Assembly: GCA_905147135.1 (NCBI GenBank)
Contig: LR990049.1
Coordinates: 17,315,428 to 17,379,427 of the forward strand
Direction of reading: 5' to 3'
DNA from: Blastobasis lacticolella
Lineage: Eukaryota > Arthropoda > Insecta > Lepidoptera > Blastobasidae
Length of the DNA stretch: 64,000 nt
Below the pieces are notes generated by a model that was not told the origin of the DNA, did not search any database, and was given only the letters and a program-made list of their open reading frames with translations. Shown one piece after another: positions 47,053-58,577 of the stretch. Numbering within the stretch: the stretch's first letter is position 1; each line of letters begins with the position of its first letter. The position numbers were made by a program, and so were the translations under genes.

Positions 47053-48282
47053 TAAAAAAACGTATATTATTACGTATATAGGTACATTATGTTTCCATTT
47101 GATACAAAGTATTAGTCCAGATACAGTCAGGCGCACATTAAAATTGTATGTCGACTGTACCCGGAGCTAAAACGTAAACAAAAACAGAACTGCGCCCCTT
47201 ATTACTTATATAATGTGTAAAATTACTTATAGTATGTAATTGTAAATCCTATGGGCCTAACCTTTTACACAGGTGAAAACTGACTGCCTATTCTGTCTAT
47301 TCCTGATGCTGGCAAAAGCTAATTTACTACATATTCACGTCGTTTTTACCACTTCGCACCTCGTCTAGCTACTCTACACCCACTCACGGCATAAATGTGC
47401 GAGTTTTATTATTATTTGCTCAGCATCTTGGCGGTGTAGCGTGGGAACGAGCAAATTCGATGTTAGGGAGCCACTGACAGACAGTGGTATCTAATGTGTT
47501 TATGTTTACGATACTACTATAGGGTATCCTCGTGTTTATGTTTGAACTGGTGATGTTTGTGTCTATTAAATTAGCTAGGCTGCAAAACGTGATAACAGTT
47601 CGCATTAGGAAATAGAGCTACATTTTTATACTTAAGCATTTCGTTTGTAAATATAAGAACATTCAATGATGAATATAGCTGAAATAAACAAAAACCAATT
47701 CGAAGTAATTGGATGTTTAACTGTTAAGTAGTAAAGTACATTAGTATATCTAATTTATTGAAATAATTTCAATAGTTCCAGAGATCATACATCAAGAACT
47801 CCCTCAAGAATATGAGCACTCTTGTTTGTCTTAAATCTGCTTACAGACAAATGTAAGTAAGTAGATGATTATTTTATACAACTTTTTTTATATATTTTGA
47901 AATAACACAAACGGCGCTCAAGAACAGGTGACCTAACAAGACATAATATTACCATCCACCCCCAACAAAAGCCACCCTTATTTGGCTCGAAACGACATAA
48001 TCCGGTCAATAAGGCAGTCGCGTTGCTATTTTTAATGAACTTTAAATACGACGTCCCCTCTACCGTTTGGAGCTGTAATGGGAAAATCAATATTGCCTTC
48101 TATTCTGGTGCGAGGTGTCTCGGTCTATACGGGAGATTTACATATATACCTTCAAATTAGCCATTTGGGTCGCAGCCGTAGATCCTGGCTAGATTTGCAG
48201 CGGTAGAAATTAGTGGGCGTGTGTCCGTTATATTTAGCATCGACAGTTTTCATTCAAACAAACATAGTACAGAGCATGTTCA

Positions 48283-48536
48283 TCATCACAGCCCGTAACA
48301 GTCCACTGCAGGACTTAGGGCCTCTCCCACGAAAGGGGAGGTTATTGCCATAATCTCCACGCTTGGCAGGCGGGTTGGAGATCGCAGTGTTTATATAATA
48401 CAATGGAAAATCCTGCTGCCCATTTTCCAGACTACGGAGACTCTTGATCTTTTGCCTCGAAAACATTAGTCGCCTTGTACGACACCCATGAGTGTAAGGG
48501 GTTGGTGCTATTCTACTCTGCCGGACACCACACGGC
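48283..48536 (+). repeat. dispersed repeat family C, long copy
   Basis: Collinear with 34484-34741 with few differences, including GACTACGGAGACTCTTGATC and TTAGTCGCCTTGTACGACAC. High similarity suggests recent spread. Class unknown: there are no A and B boxes I can see. Confidence 0.9.
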
Positions 48537-50727
48537 TACAGAGCATGTTATAGGATGTGAATCATGGACTAACTGAGGCCGGAGGATAGGCCGTGTGACA
48601 TCTCAAATTCGGCATTTTCTCTACAAAAAAAACTGCAATAATACGTCACTTATACGGCTACGGCTGTCGAAGATGGTTGAGAAAATATATGGCTGCAATA
48701 GACATTTCAATGTCATTCTTAATGAAGAAAGGCTAGAAAAAAGTACCAATTCAAGATATCACAGCGCGAGAATTAGGCCCCAAGGCTTGCGAAATGAAGA
48801 AGGTTGATAAAAATAAGTTGAACAGAAATGAAATTGAAATGGAAGTCTGGGGATTGCCGATGAGAAAAGGACCTTATTAGAAACAAATGGGCACTTTCTC
48901 CGATTGTTAGTATCTACCTATTTGACAGAATTCAATATTACCCTCGCAGTTCGCTGCGAAGTCAGGGAACACCTTACTTTGTCGACTGAACCTAAGTACG
49001 ACCGTATTTCTTTTGAGTTCATGAATATCGCGTAGAAAGACATAAATAAAAGACGCAATTCGAAGATTATTGCATGCCATTCAGCTCGTTCTCGGGTTGA
49101 TTGAAACGGGTTATTGTTATTGGCTTGATCGTATCCGTATTTGGTATCTGTCGTCTTTTTCGTATCTACCATCATATTGTTTTAAATAACTATCGCGGTT
49201 GTTAAATTGTGTTATTTAGAGAGGCATCAGTTTGAGCTACACAATGACAATGGCGATGATAAGTTCTTATCTAAATATAAAATTAATATTATATTTTTAT
49301 CGCGCGGTAAAGTACTAATCAAGACCATTCCAAAGAGCCCAAACACGATGGGGTTATCTTGTAGCGTTTAGTAGATCCTATGACCACCTTCCGACTAGAT
49401 CATCAGACCAGCTCCATGGTACCTACCATATTAATTCATTGTCATTCAAGTTACGTAGGTATACCAAATTTTAGCTCAGTTAAACACCAGGAAGTGGGTC
49501 AAATTAGGCTTTCAAGATTTGCCCGAATATACGAGTACATCGGTATATAACATTACAAGATAAATAAAATCTTGTAAAAATGTTGACCTCCAAAAAGCAA
49601 ATTTTGCACACGGTAAAAAGTCTGGTTTGTTAGTTAGATAGTTTAAACTATGGTTTTCGTACCACTTAATTAGGCTAGAAGACCTAATTTTAAAAGAGAA
49701 CTCAATATAACCGGCGGAAGAAAGAAAGGACCTAGCTGTGGGAAGCCTGTATCTTTAAAGATGGACAGACAAACGCTTACAAAGAAGATCAATATAAAGC
49801 CCATTTCAATTTGTATTAAAAGTGCTGTGGAAAAAACTGGGACCGAAAAATGGCGGCCGACTAGATATGGAGCTAGTGGCTTTTATCATAAAATAAAGCA
49901 TCGGTCGTTGTAATTCTTTGTAAAATCATTACATTTCGATATAAAAATTATCAGAAAATAGTAGTTTCTAACATTTAGTAAGCTTTTAAACAGGCAAATC
50001 GTTAATTATCGTTTTTTCATGAACTGCAGACGTTCGCAGAAAATTGTTAATTAAGTTGGGTAAAGATTTATTTCCTGTGTTTCTAAGTATTAATTTGCAC
50101 ATTTCAATGGGCAAATAATAAAGAACCAGAATTTATAACATTTAGAACTAGCAGTATATGAGGTACGCTGATAAGCGGCCGACGCCCAGTGAAAGGTCCA
50201 CCAATCAGTTTCCACAGACGATATTTAGACTCAGCGAGAACATAATTACAAAGCTCTTCAGAAAACACAATCCTTCACGCCGCCTGCAACTGCAAGCGGG
50301 TTGAAATGCAATGAATTAAATGAACCTAGTTAGCAACGTTTTAAATGCATGACCCGACGAGCACAACGTCGACAAACAATGTTGGAATGTAGTTTCAGAG
50401 TTTTACGAAATAATTCTGTTGCAGCATTCTTCTCGCAAGAAGAACTATCGCAGTAATATTAAATATATCTTCTTGAATTCCTTGCGATGTTAAATGAATA
50501 GGTAATTTTAATATGAAAGCTATTGTATGAATCTTTAAACGGAGTTGCTTTATGAAAGTACAATTTTCCACATTCTTTACGTTAAGTTTAGTACACTAGT
50601 GCACGGTTGGGACAATTACTTATACGTTGACAACGTTAATAATAATCGTAATCATCTGTTGTTTTCTCTGTTGCTACCGATATGTATCGTATCTTGTATT
50701 TATGCAATAAAGTATTAATTAATTAAT

Positions 50728-50805
50728 TCATCTTGGCGTTAATGTCCCGGTTGTGCTCTCGCACACGAATGCCGAGGTTCGCCTTGGACCGCTGCGTTGG
50801 TTACG
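50728..50805 (+). repeat. SINE family G fragment
   Basis: TTGGCGTTAATGTCCCGGTT and GTGCTCTCGCACACGAATGC match the distal part of family G. A TTAA repeat (50716-50727) adjoins its left end. Confidence 0.7.
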
Positions 50806-50934
50806 TTGTTTTACTTTACGTGTAGAATTTCTTAGACCTTAAGCGCCTTAGGTAAGCTTCATTCAGGAACTTGCTAGTTACTCTTTTAATTAACTTACCG
50901 CCACATTTTTGTTGTTGTAGTTTTTTATAAATCA

Positions 50935-51060
50935 CTGAGGTGGCAAACAATTTTATGGCCTGGCTAATGGTAAGCACTCACCGCAGCCTATGGACGTTTG
51001 CAATACCAGTGGCATCACCCACGCATTGCCGACCCCGTAAAAACCTTTTCACCCCTTTCT
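50935..51060 (+). repeat. dispersed repeat family E
   Basis: GAGGTGGCAAACAATTTTAT, CTCACCGCAGCCTATGGACG and GCATTGCCGACCCCGTAAAA match 46405-46510, with an extra internal part. Confidence 0.75.
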
Positions 51061-51698
51061 TGAATCTTTGACACTACTTCTGAAACCTTTGACAATACTA
51101 AACACGATACCTACCACACAATTTAACAGTCATGTGATCACAAAGCAATCCCAAACAGAATATTATTCCGTTTACCAGAAGCAGTAACATTAATTCCGAG
51201 CGCATAGCAATCCAAAATTAATTTAGTTATACTCTAGTTACACTAGTGGCAATCCAAACAATTCGCGGCGTGCACTCAGCAGCATACGAGTACATACCTG
51301 TATCGATCGGGACTGGAGTCGGAGATTCTGTAGGTACTGCTGATACAGAAATATAGAGAGCTGGAACATTATTACATATTTTCATAGCATGCATACTGAT
51401 TGTACTAAATTTAAGCGACGCAAAGTTGACACACAAAAACGGTGTCATTAAGTTAAGACTGTTTTAGTGAGTCCAGATTATATCTGCGATTGTTGATGAT
51501 TTTTATTGTTAGGAATATCTATAACTAGCAGTTCTCAGCGGCTTTTAGTTCTCTGTACCTAAACAAACACCTTTCCCGCGGAAACCTATTATTTTCCCGG
51601 GATAAAAAGTAGGTTATGTTACTCAGTGATAATGTAACAGTATTACCGAAAGAGTTTTTAAAATCGGTCTAGTAGTTTTTGTAGTCCTATATGTAGGT

Positions 51699-52629
51699 GC
51701 TTTTTAAACCTTTGGATTTCAAACTGAAATATTATAAAGAAAAATGAATTAAATCACTTTTTGTACACAATAATTTGTAATATTTATAAAGAAAAATATA
51801 TTTAATATCAGTGAAACTAGCTTTAGGAAAAGTAATGAAATGCCATAATTACGTATTAATATGATATCGGCCAAGTGGCCGCCGCGACTGGCGCGTATAG
51901 GGGGCCCAAGGGTATTTCGCTAATAACTCACCGAATGTTGTGTTCTATCGTCTCTGGTTTATTGGCATAGACACATCCCCAAAGAAAAAAGGTGGTCGTT
52001 GCGTATTTATTCTTCGAAAAGTCAAAACATTCGACTCAAAAACGTGGGTTTCTACGCTAAACAAAATTTTGTATGGAGAAAATAATTAACATCACCGAAT
52101 AATTTCACGTTGGCCATCGAGATTGTGAGATCTAACTCCATTAAATTATCTCTGGGAATATGTCTACGACGACAAACCAGAAACATTCGGTGAGTTCTTC
52201 TTCTTACCGAGTCGATGGACTTATATTCCCTTAAACTTTTTTCGGTATACGGCGATGCATACAGCATTTGGACTGGCCTCGAACAAGTCCTTCATTGTGC
52301 AAGTTTTAGGACACGCCGAGCACGCCGAGTAAGACGAAGTCGTTCATGGTTTGCGGAGATACGCCGCATTTACAGGGAGAATTTTCCATTGCATATCCCC
52401 ACTTGATAGTTTCGTGAGTTAATAGCGAAATACGTGCTGCAAAAAGTGAGTGAAAATTGGACGTCGACATTGGGCCCTCTATACGCGTCAGTCGTGGCGG
52501 CCACTGGGCCGAAATCATTTAAAAACAGAAATGGCATTTCATTAGCTTTCCAATAAAGCTAGTTTCACTGATATTAAATATATATTTCTTTGTTATTTTT
52601 CATTTTGAAAACTAAAGGTTTAAAAAAAC
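51699..52629. mobile_element. inverted repeat built on two head-to-head LINE-like fragments
   Basis: The left arm, about 51699-51935, is the inverse of about 52415-52629: AATATCAGTGAAACTAGCTT, TAATGAAATGCCAT, GTGGCCGCCRCGACT and CGCGTATAGRGGGCCCA occur in both, in opposite orientation. Each arm has its own indels, about 80 bp extra near 51745 and a loss near 51920. The minus strand of the right side encodes ISLLTHETIKWGYAMENS and CKCGVSPQTMNDFV, reminiscent of the C-terminal zinc-knuckle/RNase H end of insect LINEs. Confidence 0.65.
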
Positions 52630-52842
52630 TTCAAGACCAGAACAAGATTCAACTTTAACATACCTCCCTAGGTTGTTGGTAACGTTTACTTCAAATAACA
52701 TTTTAGCAGCTGTTTTATAAAAAAATACATTTTCTTTTCTCACTAGTTTCATTTGAATAAAAGTACGTTTTTTGGACACTGGTTGCTTTTAAACACTGGG
52801 CCTTAATCATCCACCTTACGATAAGTAAGTAAGTATATCTTC

Positions 52843-53046
52843 AATCTATACATAGTATAAAACAAAGTCGCTTCCCGCCGTCGGTCCCTATGTATCTGTG
52901 TACGCTTTAATGCGATTTTCAACAATAGATAGAATGATTCAGGACGAATGTTTATAAGCAAGAAAAAAGGGTTAAATGAGTGATTAAAGTAGATTTATGA
53001 AGAGGTAGAACGCCACGCGAACGAAGTCGCGCCGGGTCACCTAGTT
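52843..53046 (+). mobile_element. Helitron-like non-autonomous element, diverged
   Basis: It opens TCTATACATAGTATAAAACA and closes CGAACGAAGTCGCGCCGGGT then CACCTAGTT, resembling the TC...CTAG(T) layout of Helitrons common in this insect order. No helicase. Diverged, so moderate confidence only. Confidence 0.5.
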
Positions 53047-53890
53047 CCGTGTAATTTAAAAAAATCCTTATAAAGGAAGGCAGGGAGAAAAGGCTTTTTT
53101 CGGGACAAGACAAGTGATTTATTCAGATACAAGTTCTGGCGCAACTTCCTACAATACAAGTGAAGCTCAATGAGCCCGGAATAAATGGACCCGGCTAATA
53201 ACTGAACCGGAGTTTACAAAGCTGAATTTACATAATTAAATAATCTTCGGATGTTCTGTTCACCCAGAATTGGCTCGTTTCATTATGAGGGGTCGGTTGA
53301 TTGTCCGAGCTTGCGGTCCTCGTGAATTTTTTTTTAGATATTTTCTGAGTGTCAAACCCAGCCGACGTTGTGGGGTCGAGATTCCATTCCATCAATTTCC
53401 ACGAATCCTTTGTTTTTCCACGACTTGCTCCGCGTAAATTTCAGTTATGTCCTAGTCCCGCGAGAATCACGTTGAATTTCAAGATAGCTATGTGATATCT
53501 GTAATCCTGGCAATTTTAATCCAAATCTGTTCAGTAGTTAACAAACAAGCAAAACAGCAGATGCAGGTCATTTTCTTTATGAGACAATTTGAAGGGACGT
53601 CTTGTTCTGTGTTATTCATCAACATCATGTTAGTAGGTCACTTCTTCTCCCTTTTAGGATGTTCGGATTAGTTATGTTACAGAAAATTAAGCCACGCTGT
53701 GTGATGTGTTGTAGCTTAACCGATGTGGAAGAGCAGTTAACTTCAAAGTTCAACGAGAATTAGCCAGTTAACTAGCGGGAACAATCCAATTTTGCGTGAG
53801 TTACAGCTAAGTGTGTAGAGTAGGTGTAGTGTAGTGCAAGTGTAAGAAAATATCTTGGATTTAACCTATATTATACATAGAGTACAATAG
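53047..53890. other. no gene seen
   Basis: Sequence of ordinary composition with no motif-bearing frame. Bases 53490-53560 resemble a dispersed repeat remnant. Confidence 0.4.
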
Positions 53891-53898
53891 GTATACAC

Positions 53899-54338
53899 TA
53901 GGGTTGCCAACCCTACTATATAATATAGTATCCTACTATATTAGGAGTCTACCTACTATAAATTAAAAATTAAAATATAGTAGGCGAAACTAGTATATTG
54001 AATTAGCACAACATTAACACTTACCGCAAAACGGAACGCGTCCATAAGATCCTCAAAAGAAAAATTTTCCTGATGCAAATCAAATATTTCAGAACGATCT
54101 TGAGTCTTGACATTTGTATGACATGACGTCAAACTCAAGTCAAATAAAACAAAACAGCTATGAAGCTCAATGTAGCAGAAAATATACATTTAAGAAAAAA
54201 TATAGGTAAGTACCTATCAACGTACATTTTATTAAAAAACCTACTAAATATTTTTTGGTTAATTCCCTACCTACTATATTTTTATGGCGTCTAAACCCGA
54301 AAATACTATATTTTGTCTAAAAAAAGTTGGCAACCCTA
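53899..54338. mobile_element. 440-bp hAT-type element with 8-bp target duplication
   Basis: GTATACAC flanks both ends (53891-53898 and 54339-54346). Perfect ends are TAGGGTTGCCAAC and GTTGGCAACCCTA. CTACTATA words are repeated inside both ends. On the minus strand a frame ending FDLHQENFSFEDLMDAFRFA stops at a consensus donor, GTAAGT, near 54031-54026. That exon-like piece could be a relic of the transposase or a captured host exon; I cannot place it. Confidence 0.88.
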
Positions 54339-54346
54339 GTATACAC

Positions 54347-57300
54347 CCACCTTGTTCATTTACATAACGCTTGTATTTCCCACGAGAGGAACGCTACTTC
54401 ATTTGGTATCTACTTGGTAATAGAAATTAATTAACTGTTTGAGAGACACAGTAATGGTTTGAAAATTAACGATATAAATTTGAAAGTGGCAATGAAATAT
54501 TGTGATTTCCTGTTCTCGCTAAGTGTAACCAAAGTCAGTTTAGGGAGAGTTGATAAAGACAGGGTAACTAAACGAATAAAAATTGCGGCCCGCTCAAATG
54601 TTTTACTTTACTTTACTATATACTTATATGGACACTTACATCACTTACAGCAATCAACAGTCGTACTTTTTATTAGTAAACTGTGCTTTTACGACGAATA
54701 TTATAAATATGAAATTATGACATTTGCTATTGGCAGTCGTTATCTTAACACACTAGGATGTTCTAGGTCAGGTTTGAGTACTTATAGTCTTCTAAAAACA
54801 TGCGTTAGTGCAACATTCTAGAACGTCGCTGGACACCACACACAGTTCGTGCAACGGGTTATCAATTTAAATTCCTAAATACTCTATCAATACCGAAATT
54901 GTATCGTATAAATGTCAGCACGTATCATAAATGTACCTACAATCGAGAATATTAATGCGAGTAATGAACCGACCTCCCATCCTAACTTAACCGAACATTA
55001 TTAGGAAGGGTTGATTTAGCTTCACCAAATACGACGTAAGCTCATCCCACACAATTCGAAAGTGAAACAATTGCCTTTGTCCTCGAACCGGCGCCGTTTC
55101 AATTTAGCCGCGTTTAATTTCCATTGATTTGGATTCGGCGGATTGAAAAAGCTGGGGCGCTATGCGAGTGCACTCAAAGGGGATCTGTTAATTGACTCAG
55201 GCGCCTCGGGGCTGCGCTCCGGTCACCTGTGATCGCATTCTGCCCCCCCCTCCCCCCACAACCTAGCCAGGGGGGTAGCCTCGCCACCTCTGCCTCGTGT
55301 TGTGCACGCAAATTGGTCTATCACTGTGGCGGTGACGCGAGACCGACTAGTGGGCGGCATCACGCCCACGGCAAGACTGCAAATAGCTTGGATCGGGTTG
55401 CAGGCGTAGGTTCATGGAATATAGGTATCGGTTTTATTTTATGCCTCTATTTCTAGATGGACGTTGATATTTTAAAATTTGCACTGAGATTCAGGGAACG
55501 GGATGGAAAAACTGAAATGAAAATAAACGGGTAATAAAAACAGCGGGGACGATTCAGGCAAACCCTGGCTATTGAAACCATAGTCAGTTCCAGCATTTTT
55601 TTTTACATACGTTTACATAATGATGTAGGTTATTTTTATCCTATTAAATGCTCATGTTGATAAAAATATGGTGCTCGACGCTGCAAGTACAAAAACCTGA
55701 TGGATAACAATACCTTATACGTTCAATTTAAATATTTACCTACATCTTAGTACCTACACATATTTGGCGATTGCTTAATAAAATAAGAAATATAGCTGCC
55801 AGGTAGTTAGGTACTGCAGCGGAGCTCGCTCCCCGAAGCGTCTCATGTAAACTAATGACGTCGACAGTCGCCCGTGGAAAATTGCACCAAAATTAATCTT
55901 TCGCGCTGCGCTGGCGACGTTCTTCCGAGTCAGAACGTGCCCGATTTCATCTACGTAGACGTTGACGGAAGAAACCTTTGAGCAAGGCACGGCAAGGCAA
56001 GTGGCTGTTCCAAATTATAAACCGAAATAAGAGCGTGGAACGCGAACTTACAGATTCAAACGGAAATAAATCGTCCCACTGAAAAGGCGGAAGCTTCCCT
56101 AATTCGCTAACATGCAAATGGCATCCCATTTTAACACGCTTTTTAAATTTGGAGAGCGAATTTCTTTAGCAGCACGGCACATACCTACCTACTCGTACCT
56201 TATTTCAAAGTATTTTTTGCACAACGTTTTTTGAGAAATCAAACCGCTTCTAGCTAAATTGTAATCCTGTTGTAGCCATTTATAGTTTTTCGTGCGTGTT
56301 TTCTAAAGCACTGAATACAATAGTAGGTGCCTACCTACGCAATTGTTTTAAAATAACTTCACATCTTCAATCATATGCCACAACAGTTTAGTTTATTGTT
56401 TTATGAGACATTCTATTGTTATACCTATGTATTTACTATAGCTCGTCCTTCACGATAATTATGTTATATTGTGAACTTTCATATAATAAAATGGCTGCAT
56501 AATCAATGTTTAGATTAGACTATAACAAGTAACCTTTCACTCATCCGTCCATGAGACCCGTATCAGGATTTCAATGAAAGTTATCTCAAGTATCCCAACG
56601 AATAAAGCTTCCGTCTATTATCGTTTATTTCTGTTAGTTCTTTATCCTGCGAATACAAATACGATCTTCCATCCATCAAAGTCTGCATGAGAAAAGACCT
56701 TAGGATGTAACATTGAGGTCGTCATTAAATCAATGAAACGAATTTGCTTATAATGTAAAAATCTACTCATCTCAGTATTTATTTTGTGCGCAGGCTTTTT
56801 GTTCTCTATTCGATTTCATGCAATTTGGTCTACATTAGTTTATTATATTGGTATTAAGACTTTCGTGGTTATTCACTACACTTTCACTACCCATATTATT
56901 TCAGTATTCCAAAAGAAAGTGGACCGATATGGTGTGGTCCTTAGGAGCGACTTTACACAGCGGCATCAGTCTACTCGTGACCATGGCGCATGCAACTGCG
57001 TCTAAATATCGAGTAACAAACACGACAATATGAACAGTTTATTTATTTAAACTTTATCTGAATAAACTAGATTAGTCTCTGACCACTAGCATGACAGTAA
57101 CTGACATAAATTTACATGACATAATTATTGTTGCTACGTTCCCAGTGGATTACATATAGTAACTGTAGGAACTAGTAACAGGGACATATAATCCATTGCG
57201 CCATAGATCACTTCACTTAGAAACACATACATGTAATGTATACACAGCAAAGTTACGTCCCTTGAGGGATGAAACCTTTTAGTCTTAGAGCTAGTCTCCG

Positions 57301-57859
57301 GAGCTAACTCAAACGGAAACTCCGTGTCTATACATTTACTAGCTTTCAGCTGGGTCTTCCTGATATCTGCTATAAATCAAAGACGATTTTACAATGCAAA
57401 ATAATTTAGGCACTTGGTCATTAAAATTAATCAAAGCAGCCGAAAATCACAATTTTCATATTCGTATAGATAGACAAAACTTCAGGATCTTCTGTAAAAA
57501 GAAATGTTTCAAAAATAGTTTTTTACAATCACGTTCTACCAATCGGCTCCCGGGACTGTTCAACCAGTCTCAGTATCCCCAGAGGAAGACCTTGGACAGT
57601 ATTTCTTCGACTTTCATACATATACAGAAATACCTGCTAATACTTCATCAGTTAACATTTAATTAACAGTAAGAATAAATCATTAAAGTACCAACCAACA
57701 CCCGTACTTATGACTAGAAGACAGCGAGCCATTAGCCAGCTTCCTTTCAACTGATACTGCTTGGTTGCGACAAATTTAACTTTGCGGTCACCCATCTCAC
57801 TACCACAAATAAATAAGGAAGCGAATCTATTCAATTGACGGTAAAATGTAAGTTTGTGA
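54347..57859. other. no gene seen
   Basis: C-rich patch at 55242-55262, otherwise AT-rich. The 120-codon frame at 54459-54821 and smaller ones at 55229, 55775 and 57394 lack motifs and splice support. No bib exon found. Confidence 0.45.
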
Positions 57860-58577
57860 ATCACCACGTGCAGCGTGCACGTGTAGGCTGCGCATACGCA
57901 CCATCTGCCGCGAGTTCACTGCTCGCATGCGAGACCCGATAGGGAGGCTCTCTCTTTATTATTTTTAATTTCAACGTCACAGGTCCGCCAGGTGGCGCTG
58001 TTATGTAAACACGTATCTCTGTGTACATCTGTGATTTAAAATAGAAATACTAAAATATTTCACTTGATTTTAGTAGTTTATAGTGAATAAGGCCTTAAAT
58101 ATCTAGTGTAAAAGTTAGTGACAAAAATCATATTAGTTTAATCATAATCTACAGTGTTAATTGGTGACAATAATTATTAAACATTACGATCGTTTAACGT
58201 AACTTTAAACGAACTATTGAATACGCAAATATCGTATAAGGTGGCAATACAAACAAGGACAACAGTGGTGTGCAACATAATCTGCAATTAGTGAATTGAT
58301 TATATTCCTAATGAATGAGTGATCGTACAAATACCCTCGTTTATGAATGCAATGTTACACATATTACAATAGCAGGGATCCATCACAACTATATCGCAAA
58401 ATTCACAAAGTCACTCGTAGCATTGAGTAGTTGAATAGAAATAAGACAAGAGTTGTGCGCACGGAGACCCCGGTTCGATACTGCGTTGAGACTATTCGTT
58501 TTTTTTTTTTTTTGCTTTTTTGACAATTAATTATTATTACTTTTTTGACATTATCCCACTATTAAATTATAATTGAC

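Larger units (their letters stand above)
45416..48282. other. no gene; repeat fragments
   Basis: Apart from the family E copy and the LINE end at 47005-47052, bases 46795-47005 repeat 32430-32680 (CTAAGAACCATCTCGATTAA). No frame here carries a motif. Confidence 0.5.
48537..51690. other. no gene; repeats only
   Basis: AT-rich, with the family G fragment at 50728 and family E at 50935. Bases 51570-51690 (CCCGGGATAAAAAGTAGGTT, AAATCGGTCTAGTAGTTTTT) look like a common moth/butterfly dispersed repeat. Frames at 48595, 48918 and 51227 are short and unsupported. Confidence 0.5.

Noticed and set aside
54459..54821. 120-codon plus-strand frame
   Set aside because: No motif, no splice or composition support, and AT-rich like its flanks.
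55229..55456. C-rich patch at 55.2 kb as a bib or other exon
   Set aside because: The short frame has no motif and no paired splice sites. The C runs look like simple sequence.
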